40,086 nt of DNA from a virus: positions 22,992-63,077 of the IMG/VR virus record IMGVR_UViG_3300030390_001481. The stretch is one strand, 5' to 3'. Positions within the stretch are counted from its first letter, which is position 1. Every line of letters begins with the position of its first letter. Position numbers and translations under genes: made by a program. The notes beneath the pieces were generated by a model. It saw only the letters and a list, made by a program, of their open reading frames with translations, searched no databases and was not told the origin of the DNA. Shown in pieces: positions 16,701 to 23,394 of the stretch.

Positions 16701-18880
16701 CAGCCGATCCTAATATATACTATGAGGGTTCTCAAAACTTTAACATTGGTTTTGATTCTACTCAAAATAAAACAATACATTTTACAAACAAAACAAATCA
16801 AAATTTATTATTAAACCTACCGGGTATTTGTGATGTAACTTTTGGTAATTGTTACGGATTTGGAAATGGAGTAGAAAGTTATAAAATATTAGATGAAGCT
16901 GCAAAACCTCAATTTTCAATAGGAGAAAGAGCAAGCGCAGTATCAGTTCTTCCTTACAAACAAGCTAATAGAGTTGCTTCTATTACCTATAGCGGTGTTT
17001 ATAATGGTGAAACAAATTTAAATAATAGTAATGAATTTAATTTAGCTTTAGCAAATTTTAGAGATTTTGAAATAGTATATGGCCCTATTATGAAACTTTA
17101 TTCTCGTGAAACAGATGTATTAATTTTACAAGAAGATAAAATTTCTTATGTATTGGCTGGTAAAAATTTATTGTCTGATGCCGCAGGAGGAGGTGCAATT
17201 ACCTCAATACCAGAGGTTTTAGGAACACAAATAGCTCGTATAGAAGAATACGGAATAAGTTTTAACCCAGAAAGTTTTGCAAGTTTTGGAAGGAATATAT
17301 ATTTTACAGACACTAAAAGAAATAGTGTTATAAAATTATCTTCAGGAGCAAAAGGAGATGCTATAGAGATTGTTTCTGATTTAGGAATGAGATCTTATTT
17401 TAGAGATAATTTTTCTGCTCAAATTGATACTCAAAAGTTAGGGGGCTACGATCCTTACATGGATGAGTATGTTTTAAACAACAATCCAAGTTCTGTTGTT
17501 CAAGGCGCTGAAAATTTAGAATGTGGAACTTTGGTTTCACAAACAAATGCTATTGATTTGTATGAGGTTACTGTAAACATAGGAGCTATTATTGGTATTG
17601 TAACATTAGATTATTTATTAGCAGCTGGTTCTCCAGATATACAAATAACATATACTTGGAATGGAGTTAATACTAATAATGTAACTGATGGTACTACGAC
17701 AAGCGCTGGTACTGGAGTTTTAACAGACACTACCGCAAACTTTTCAAATATTGATATAGGAAATGGTGTGTTTAATACCTCTTCAGGTACTTCTCCTACT
17801 CCAAGAACAACTGTTTTAGCTGTTATTAGTGCAACAGAGCTATCACTGGCTAATCCAAATTTTGTTTTAAATAGTGGAGACGGTTATTTAATAACAAAAA
17901 GAGTTACTCCTGTAATAACTACTGTCTTAGTTAGCGGATCTAACCCTGGAGGATCTATAAGTCTTAATAAATCTAATTTGTACCCTACAACAATAAATTT
18001 AAAAGTAGCAAGAGCTTTGTCAACAAGTACTGATCCTTTGTCTTATCAAATAACTCCTAATTGTGCTATTGCTCCTGCTGGATCAATAACTCAAATAGTA
18101 TTGACTTCTCCGCAACAATCAGGAAAAGAATTACATTATGAATATCAATGGAATGATGGTACTTTTTTTAGTCCTGTTGAATCAAATTTAGTAAGAGCAA
18201 AATCTAACCCATTACAAAGTGTTTCAGCTTTTGATCAAACCAATGGATTTCAATCTCAAGGAATGATTCCTTATCTAAATGCAAGTCATTTAATAAGGTC
18301 AAATAAATTAAATACTGATGATTTAATTTTTAATGAAAACGAAAACAAATTTTATATTTTTGCTCAAGGTAATCCTATGTATGCACCAGGAGCAACAGGA
18401 ACATCAAATGACTTTAATGTAACTAAGTTAGCAGGGAAATCACCTCGTACTCCTATCCAAAATCCCCAAACAGGTCTTTTTCAAGCTACAAGACTTAATT
18501 ACGGAATGGGAACTGCTTTGCCAAACTTAATTCTTGTAACAGACTTAAGGGATTATTCATATGTAAAAATGGGTTATGATGCAACTTCTTCATCAGCAGC
18601 TTGTAATGTTGTTTTAAATTGCAATCCAGTATTAACTACTGCAAGAGAAACATCAAGTTATAATGCTTGTCAATTAAGCGCTATAAACATTACTCGTTAT
18701 ACAAATGCTATATCAGCAGCAAATATTACTATTGGAGATATTTTATATCAAAACAGCCCTTGCAATTCTAATACAACTAATTGGACTGATGCAGGTTTTT
18801 ATAAAATTTCAGGAAGTACAAATGGAAGAGTTCTTAGAGTTGGGAACGATGGTTTAATAATTCAAATAACAAATTGTTAA
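13754..18880 (+). CDS. Tail nozzle/muzzle-type protein (1708 aa)
   Basis: This very long tail protein begins with NFIAGKMNKSVDERLMPPGE followed by YVDALNVRLGS and IGAVENSKGN, the pattern that opens nozzle proteins (T7 gp12, P22 gp10 and crAss-like muzzle role). A second conserved block lies at about residues 1165-1245: EEYGISFNPESFASFGRNIY, FTDTKRNSVIKLS, GMRSYFRDNF and GGYDPYMDEYVLN. Most of the chain is Asn/Thr/Gly-rich beta structure, as in a propeller with insertions. Residues 1310-1385 are another copy of the shared beta domain. The C-terminus (AGFYKIS, RVLRVGNDGLIIQITNC) ends in cysteine. It would form the distal tube through which DNA leaves. T7 gp12 is under half this length, so large insertions are likely surface-exposed. 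Confidence 0.72.
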   Translation: MADINTNFIAGKMNKSVDERLMPPGEYVDALNVRLGSTETTEIGAVENSKGNTQITNILYKNERMVNAICIGAYADGINQNMYWFLHDPLNGNSLSGKVDMILSYNASTNATKYIVISENVLNFNSLYLITGVNLIGDLLFFTDNFNPPRSVNINRDYGYPTTTDGFVEEDISLIVKPPGFGQYTNNLVLPPQTEFILPAPKLALFQTPSQEENYIKDKFLCFAYRFKYLDGQYSATSLYTTPAFEPSEFSLDYDTLTNAGMENKFNTIEITFSTGPKNVIGIDLLYKESGKSTIFLIEKYNKSEEGWADDSFRSINFGKRKVYTLLGEDELLRTFDNVPLVAQAQTVMGNRVMFGNYIDGRDMVDADGLPVAVDYTVGVQTFNDEYVVLKNPTRIAGSQNWNISATQFQSTLGFNTFYANETQLGGNVYNTSDTIIIGTSFSWEIQIRTTGTESITQNVPNFPTAGQYSSSTAFEPIFINFEFTTQNSYNSINTMLNSSEFSDAVGVTNFQPITNSNNGNTLTDRFNSVIIPPGPNNQGKTSNGATFIQTEHSLTGITSSTISEGWGLVVTGDTFELKVPAVEYTFTDLTTNLVSRYYEYFQTVSNGITGTLDTLPNRLSLHSNRDYSVGIIYMDEYGRSSTVLTNTDDTVHIPTSGAGFVNRLQVSISNPPPVWATRYKFAIKPSATTYDTIYITTYTRDFFDPALFWFRLIGQDQALVSAGDTLIVKMENFFVFPSLVTLEVLEVEVKGRGEIDGVLNNLGNSLPGLYFSAKPSGFNPSNNTEIYAYNTVSVKQNKANCGTNPEADQQAVYPVHSNATGSGTQINYQIKQGSVIQFDMKITRSPYNGGLNPGDPDDNKSVDWAWKQEYISNSLYNNFYDWFVGDQIASFIQGTKDAGQLQLTGHFEPTIANFLQDCNIPGGCNNYSVQFLEDSAGLLSLVLSSGVKRGGPGFDKRPARASVEITVIINGAVLVLETDPAPADPNIYYEGSQNFNIGFDSTQNKTIHFTNKTNQNLLLNLPGICDVTFGNCYGFGNGVESYKILDEAAKPQFSIGERASAVSVLPYKQANRVASITYSGVYNGETNLNNSNEFNLALANFRDFEIVYGPIMKLYSRETDVLILQEDKISYVLAGKNLLSDAAGGGAITSIPEVLGTQIARIEEYGISFNPESFASFGRNIYFTDTKRNSVIKLSSGAKGDAIEIVSDLGMRSYFRDNFSAQIDTQKLGGYDPYMDEYVLNNNPSSVVQGAENLECGTLVSQTNAIDLYEVTVNIGAIIGIVTLDYLLAAGSPDIQITYTWNGVNTNNVTDGTTTSAGTGVLTDTTANFSNIDIGNGVFNTSSGTSPTPRTTVLAVISATELSLANPNFVLNSGDGYLITKRVTPVITTVLVSGSNPGGSISLNKSNLYPTTINLKVARALSTSTDPLSYQITPNCAIAPAGSITQIVLTSPQQSGKELHYEYQWNDGTFFSPVESNLVRAKSNPLQSVSAFDQTNGFQSQGMIPYLNASHLIRSNKLNTDDLIFNENENKFYIFAQGNPMYAPGATGTSNDFNVTKLAGKSPRTPIQNPQTGLFQATRLNYGMGTALPNLILVTDLRDYSYVKMGYDATSSSAACNVVLNCNPVLTTARETSSYNACQLSAINITRYTNAISAANITIGDILYQNSPCNSNTTNWTDAGFYKISGSTNGRVLRVGNDGLIIQITNC

Positions 18881-18881
18881 T

Positions 18882-19058
18882 ATGGCAGTAGCAATAAATA
18901 GATATTTTGACGGCAATAACTTTTGTCAAGCCACAGCTATATTTACAGATGATAAACTTAGTATATTTGCCCCTACAGGGTATTATTCTTTTGATGGATA
19001 TGTAAGATATTGGGATTCGGTTACACAAATTTTAGACAGCTGTTCTGTATGCCCTTAA
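18882..19058 (+). CDS. Small Cys-tailed tail protein, 58 aa
   Basis: A short gene starting one base after the nozzle stop (TAATATG) and ending 12 bases before the next gene. The product, MAVAINRYFDGNNFCQATAI followed by FTDDKLSIFAPTGYYSFDGY and VRYWDS, ends in LDSCSVCP. The GYYSFDGYVR...C-x-x-C ending echoes the nozzle C-terminus (GFYKISGSTNGRVLRVG...C), suggesting it is a detached relative of that terminal domain. From memory, similar modules often end large tail proteins in related phages. Two to three cysteines could bind metal or cross-link. Function unknown; a nozzle-tip role is inferred. Confidence 0.65.
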   Translation: MAVAINRYFDGNNFCQATAIFTDDKLSIFAPTGYYSFDGYVRYWDSVTQILDSCSVCP

Positions 19059-19070
19059 ATAATTAATATT

Positions 19071-19844
19071 ATGTCAACAAACGAAACATTATCATATAGC
19101 GATGGGGCTAAAGGCTGGCCTTCTTTTTATTCATTCTTGCCAGAATTTATGATGGGAATGAATAGTTTTTTTTATACGTTTAAAAACGGAAACTTGTACA
19201 GACATAATACAAATGAAAAAAGAAATGTATATTATGATGTAGAGTATAATTCTAAAATTACAGGAGTATTTAACACTTCTCCTTTAGAGATTAAATTGTT
19301 TAAAACAATGTCTTTTGAAAGTGATGCATCTTGGAAAGTTACATCTTTAGTTACCGATCTAAGTACAGGAAGTATGTTAAGTACTTTTTTTGAGCAAAAA
19401 GAAGGGGAATGGTTTTCTTTTATAAGACAAAATGCTTCTACTATTAATTTTAAATTGAGATCGGCTCATGGAATTGGAGACATACTTACTGATCCAACTT
19501 TAGCGACAGGTACAAATTTATATTTATATAGTTTTGCTAATCCTATAGGGAATATGATAGATGAGGGAGACTCTGTTTTTAAAACTTCAAACCCAGGGAC
19601 AGACGCACCAATTAAAACAGGTGTGGTTTCAAGCGTCAATAACACATTAAACACTGTTACTGTAGATATAACAGGATTTATTCAATCCGTAGTAGCAGAT
19701 GACTATATACTATATTACAAAAATGTTGTAGCTGAATCGCAAGGAGCAAGAGGATATTTTATGCAATTTACTTTAGAAAATGACAACCTAACTCCAGTTG
19801 AGTTATTTTCCGTAGGGAGTAGCGTGATGAAAAGTTATCCATAG
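19071..19844 (+). CDS. Tail structural protein with GWPSFYSF motif
   Basis: The 257-residue product has a distinctive N-terminus: SYSDGAKGWPSFYSFLPEFM, MGMNSFFYTFKNGNLYRHN and RNVYYDVEYNSKITGVFN. From memory, this block recurs next to, or fused with, nozzle proteins of Bacteroidota podoviruses, so it is probably part of the tail hub or tip. The middle is beta-rich (WKVTSLVTDL, GEWFSFIRQN). Residues 154-217 are a copy of the shared beta domain (EGDSVFKTSNPG, TGVVSSVNNTLNTVTVDI, DDYILYYKN). No enzymatic motif was seen. It ends just before the leaderless-type promoter of the internal-core cassette. Confidence 0.6.
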   Translation: MSTNETLSYSDGAKGWPSFYSFLPEFMMGMNSFFYTFKNGNLYRHNTNEKRNVYYDVEYNSKITGVFNTSPLEIKLFKTMSFESDASWKVTSLVTDLSTGSMLSTFFEQKEGEWFSFIRQNASTINFKLRSAHGIGDILTDPTLATGTNLYLYSFANPIGNMIDEGDSVFKTSNPGTDAPIKTGVVSSVNNTLNTVTVDITGFIQSVVADDYILYYKNVVAESQGARGYFMQFTLENDNLTPVELFSVGSSVMKSYP

Positions 19845-19851
19845 ATTTTAT

Positions 19852-19859
19852 TATCTTTG
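19852..19859 (+). promoter_or_regulatory. Bacteroidota -7 box TATCTTTG, possible leaderless start
   Basis: A perfect TAnnTTTG match five bases before the ATG at 19865. Transcription from such a box would begin at or within a base or two of the start codon, giving a leaderless or nearly leaderless mRNA for the internal-core cassette. No -33 TTG is present at normal spacing. Confidence 0.5.
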
Positions 19860-19864
19860 CAGTA

Positions 19865-20266
19865 ATGTCATTTAATATACTACCTCTTACTTCTAAAGAC
19901 TATGATAATTTTTTAGTAGGGTGGTGGAAAGAGTGGAGATGGACTCCGCCAAAAAAAGATTTTTTACCTGAAACGGGTTTTATGGTTTATTATAATGACA
20001 AACCAATTTGTGCAGGGTATATGTATATTACAAATTCTAATGTAGTTTTATTAGAATGGATTATATCTGATTTTAAATTTAAAAATAAAAAAATCAGAAA
20101 AGAAGCGCTACTGATGTTAATACAATTTATTACTTCTTTAGCCGCAGGAACAGGTAAAAAGTATGTTTATTCTATACTAAAAAGTAAAAGTTTAGTAGAT
20201 TTATATTCAGAAATTGGCTATGTAAAAGGTGATGATAACGGAAAAGAAATGATTAAAATATTATAA
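19865..20266 (+). CDS. GNAT-fold-like virion assembly protein (T7 gp13 position)
   Basis: The 133-residue product follows GNAT topology: strands at GFMVYYNDKPICAGYMYITN and VVLLEWIISD, a helix at EALLMLIQFITSLA, then YVYSILKSKSLVDLYSEIGY and a final strand (KEMIKIL). The acetyl-CoA pyrophosphate loop (Q/R-x-x-G-x-G/A) is not recognisable; the equivalent region reads FKNKKIRKEA. This suggests a structural rather than catalytic protein. T7 gp13, 138 residues, belongs to a family placed with the GNAT fold and sits directly before gp14-gp15-gp16. This gene has the same size and the same place before three core-like genes. An active acetyltransferase remains possible. Confidence 0.6.
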   Translation: MSFNILPLTSKDYDNFLVGWWKEWRWTPPKKDFLPETGFMVYYNDKPICAGYMYITNSNVVLLEWIISDFKFKNKKIRKEALLMLIQFITSLAAGTGKKYVYSILKSKSLVDLYSEIGYVKGDDNGKEMIKIL

Positions 20267-20267
20267 T

Positions 20268-21314
20268 ATGGCAATAGGAACAGCAGTAGCAATTGGTGCC
20301 GGAATTAAACTTGTAGGTGCGGTAGGAAGCTTTCAACAAGCGGCTCAAGTTAAAGATCTTCAAGAGACAGCTGATAGGCAAGCGACTGATTATTTACAAA
20401 AAGCAAGTGACACAATAAATAAAGATTATTACGCAAAATTAAAAGTTCCTATGGAAGCTTATGATGCTGAACTATTAAGTAATTTACAAGCAACCACTAC
20501 TGCTGTAGAGGCTTTGTCAGAAGCGGGGTCAAGAGAGCTTATAGGTGGCGTTGGGAAATTAGCATCTGTTCAGGCAAAAGCAAATGAATCTGCCAGATTA
20601 ATGCAACAAAAAGAATTATTTGCTTTAGATAAATTTAAAGCAGACGCTGAAGACAGTATGAATCAACAGCAATTAGCTCTTCAAGTGGCTGGGGAGCAGG
20701 ATAAACAAAAAAGAGATATAGAGTTTCAAGAACAAAGAGCATCTTTACAAAAGCAGGGAATATCTCAATTAGCATCAATGGCAACTACTATTGCGGGAGG
20801 ATTGGATGATCAAAAACTATCAAAGCAAGACAAGCAATTAAAAGGTTTATTAGAAGAAAATAATATTAGTGCAAAACTTTATGCGGCAGATCCAGAAAAA
20901 TACTCATATATATTTGATCAACCCGCTATAACGTTAAAAGACACCCCTTTGATGACACCAAAATCAGGGCCACAAAATGCTAAATATTTAACAGATGATT
21001 TGTTGAATACTAAGGCTGTGCCATCAAGACAACAAGGCCCAATAAATGAAGCTTTAAAATTAAATGTAAATCCTTCACTATTTTCACCGGAAAACTCTTT
21101 CATGATGCCTAAGCCTCAAGGTTTATTAGGCTTAGGTCTTAGTGGTAAAGGATACCAAAACCCACAAAGTGCTTTTGGAAATCAAGGGTATATGGGATTT
21201 CAGTTAAATCAATTTCTAAACCCAGAAGATCCTGCTTATTCAAATCTTTTTGGAAACAATAGCAGCAGAATGAGCATGGATGAGTTATTAATAAAATATG
21301 GAATAGGTAAATAA
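20268..21314 (+). CDS. Internal virion protein, T7 gp14-like
   Basis: The 348-residue product starts with a hydrophobic Gly/Ala helix (IGTAVAIGAGIKLVGAVGSF, residues 3-22) that could insert in the host membrane. A long coiled-coil of about 170 residues follows (QAAQVKDLQETADRQATDYL, MEAYDAELLSNLQATTTAVE, QQKELFALDKFKADAEDSMN). The C-terminal half is Pro/Gly/Asn-rich. A short hydrophobic N-terminus followed by coiled-coil is the layout of T7 gp14, which is ejected with the DNA and forms the outer-membrane part of the ejection channel. It sits one base after the GNAT-like gene. The role is inferred from layout and order, not from sequence identity. Confidence 0.55.
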   Translation: MAIGTAVAIGAGIKLVGAVGSFQQAAQVKDLQETADRQATDYLQKASDTINKDYYAKLKVPMEAYDAELLSNLQATTTAVEALSEAGSRELIGGVGKLASVQAKANESARLMQQKELFALDKFKADAEDSMNQQQLALQVAGEQDKQKRDIEFQEQRASLQKQGISQLASMATTIAGGLDDQKLSKQDKQLKGLLEENNISAKLYAADPEKYSYIFDQPAITLKDTPLMTPKSGPQNAKYLTDDLLNTKAVPSRQQGPINEALKLNVNPSLFSPENSFMMPKPQGLLGLGLSGKGYQNPQSAFGNQGYMGFQLNQFLNPEDPAYSNLFGNNSSRMSMDELLIKYGIGK

Positions 21315-21319
21315 TAATA

Positions 21320-23389
21320 ATGGCTAAAAAAGAAATAAATTTTTCTACTTATGCTAAAAGAGATTTAGCTAAAAGTACTATTGATTGGAGTGAAATATCT
21401 AAAAGTTTAACTGACGACCTTACAAAAATACAGGAAGATAGGGTAAAAAGAAGAACCGATATAGATGATGATACTATTCAAACTACAAATACTCTAACAA
21501 CATTAGAAGAGTATGATAATGCAGACTTAGGAACTCTTGCTTTAGGAATGTCTAACCAATCGGCTCAGTTTCTTAGTGTTCAAGCAGATTTACAAAAAAG
21601 AGGTTTAATATCAGCAACAGACCTGGCTCAAGGGAAGCAAAGAGTTTTAGCAGATTGGAAACAATTTAGCAACATAACAAAGCAGTGGAACACAGATTAC
21701 GCTGAATATGTAAAACGTTTGGATAGTGGTGAGGCATCTTCTTTAGAGGAATGGCTGAATGAACAAAATGTTGCTTTTGGAAATTTACAAAACATATCTG
21801 GTTATGTTAATCCAGAAACAGGTAGGCTATCTTTAGTAGAGTTAGACGAAAAAACAGGTTTACCTTCAAAAGATCCTGGTAAGCATGTTTCAATGAACAC
21901 TATAAACAATAGGTTTAAAACCCAATATGATGCAATAAACACAACTGATTTAGTTAAAACTAAAGTAGATTCTCTTGGAGCTTTGTTGCGAGAAACGTTA
22001 GGAGCAAATCAGGAAGTGTATGGAGAGAAAGGTTGGGGAACAATGAAAGACAATGTAGATTTTCAAGTACAAATGAGAAATCAAACAAATTCTTTGTTAA
22101 CAGATAGTAATGTAGCTGTAATAGCTGGAAGCCCAGCTCTTAAAGGAAAATATACATATAATGAAGAAGATATTGAAAATGAAAAGTCTACTGATTTAAT
22201 TTTAATGAAAATTGTTAATGGTAGGCCAGTTTTAGATACAGAAGCAAAAAATATTGAAGAAGTTAAAAGGGTAGTTGGAGATCTTCTTTACGGAGAAGCA
22301 ATGATACAGTTAGATGAAGAGTATTCGGCAGAAAAAGGATTTGAAATATCTACTCAATTAGCAGAAGAAAGAGTACGGGGAGATATAGATTCTAAAAAAT
22401 ATAGAGATCAGCTTGCGAAGGCAGAATTAAACTTAAAAGAGAAGAAGCTTGATTTAGATGAAAAAGTAGCAGCTGGAAACATGACTGCGCAAGAAAAAAC
22501 AACAGAATTAAATCGCGATAGATATGAATTAGATGTGTTAAAATACGAAACCCAAGATGGTTTAGTAAATGCACAGATAGATAAAATGTATGCTGATATT
22601 GATTTAGGCAGAGACAAATTAAATCTTCAAGAGCTAACAGGTGATAGAAACTATAAAATAGCTTTAATGAATGAAACTTATAAGTCTAAATTATTAGTAG
22701 AAAAAAAGAAACTTGGTATTGTTCCTTTTACTTATAGTGATCCAAATAAAATAAGTTTTTTCGATGGAGTGGAGACTACTGGTAATAAATATGTTCAAGA
22801 AAATTTAGGAGAAAACATTATATTATCTGACGATTTTTGGACAGCAGATAAAAAAGAAGAAGTACAAAAAGTTATTGGAGGATATGTAAAAGGAATGTTA
22901 GACGCTAACGTTTATAATAAATTAGCTGAACAAGGAGGCTTTGATGTTCAATGGAATAAAGATGATAGCGGAAAACCTAAGAATGAAAATGGTCTTGTAA
23001 TTACAATAGGAGGTGTTAAGTATCCTTATCCCCCGCAAGGTGCTACAGACAAAGAGATAGCTCTTGCTATGAAGGAAGACAAGAGTCTAAGCAGAGATGC
23101 TGTGGTTAAGAAATTAAATGACTCAAATGGTTATAATACCTTTACGGCAAAAGGATTTGTACCTAAAGGTTTGCAGTGGTTTGAGATGAATGTAATTGAG
23201 AGGAATGAGTATGCAGTACAAAATACTGAATCTTTTTTCAGTTGGATTACCGAATTTGTTTTAAATCCATCTACTACTGCCGCAATAGCATTACAAGAAC
23301 CAGAAGAAGAAGAAGTTGGTTATATAGAGAAAATAGAAGGAGGTGAGGGTAATGATATATTTGAAGAAGTAGAAGAAGAAGAAAATTAA
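21320..23389 (+). CDS. Internal virion (ejection) protein, T7 gp15-like
   Basis: The 689-residue product is hydrophilic and mostly helical, rich in Asp, Glu, Lys and Asn. Helical pairs run through the first 450 residues, and a strong coiled coil lies at about residues 345-440 (KAELNLKEKKLDLDEKVAAG, NRDRYELDVLKYE). The C-terminal third looks more globular (FWTADKKEEVQKVIGGYVKG, TIGGVKYPYPPQGATDKEIA), and the last 40 residues are very acidic (EEEEVGYIEK, EEVEEEEN). T7 gp15 (747 residues) is a similarly sized, hairpin-helical core protein that spans the periplasm during ejection. Location between the gp14-like and gp16-like genes supports the same role. No catalytic motif was seen. Confidence 0.5.
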   Translation: MAKKEINFSTYAKRDLAKSTIDWSEISKSLTDDLTKIQEDRVKRRTDIDDDTIQTTNTLTTLEEYDNADLGTLALGMSNQSAQFLSVQADLQKRGLISATDLAQGKQRVLADWKQFSNITKQWNTDYAEYVKRLDSGEASSLEEWLNEQNVAFGNLQNISGYVNPETGRLSLVELDEKTGLPSKDPGKHVSMNTINNRFKTQYDAINTTDLVKTKVDSLGALLRETLGANQEVYGEKGWGTMKDNVDFQVQMRNQTNSLLTDSNVAVIAGSPALKGKYTYNEEDIENEKSTDLILMKIVNGRPVLDTEAKNIEEVKRVVGDLLYGEAMIQLDEEYSAEKGFEISTQLAEERVRGDIDSKKYRDQLAKAELNLKEKKLDLDEKVAAGNMTAQEKTTELNRDRYELDVLKYETQDGLVNAQIDKMYADIDLGRDKLNLQELTGDRNYKIALMNETYKSKLLVEKKKLGIVPFTYSDPNKISFFDGVETTGNKYVQENLGENIILSDDFWTADKKEEVQKVIGGYVKGMLDANVYNKLAEQGGFDVQWNKDDSGKPKNENGLVITIGGVKYPYPPQGATDKEIALAMKEDKSLSRDAVVKKLNDSNGYNTFTAKGFVPKGLQWFEMNVIERNEYAVQNTESFFSWITEFVLNPSTTAAIALQEPEEEEVGYIEKIEGGEGNDIFEEVEEEEN

Positions 23390-23394
23390 GACTA

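Noticed and set aside
19835-19843. TTATCCATA, one mismatch from a DnaA box
   Set aside because: Single isolated occurrence inside the end of a tail gene; no cluster and no A/T-rich unwinding region to suggest an origin.
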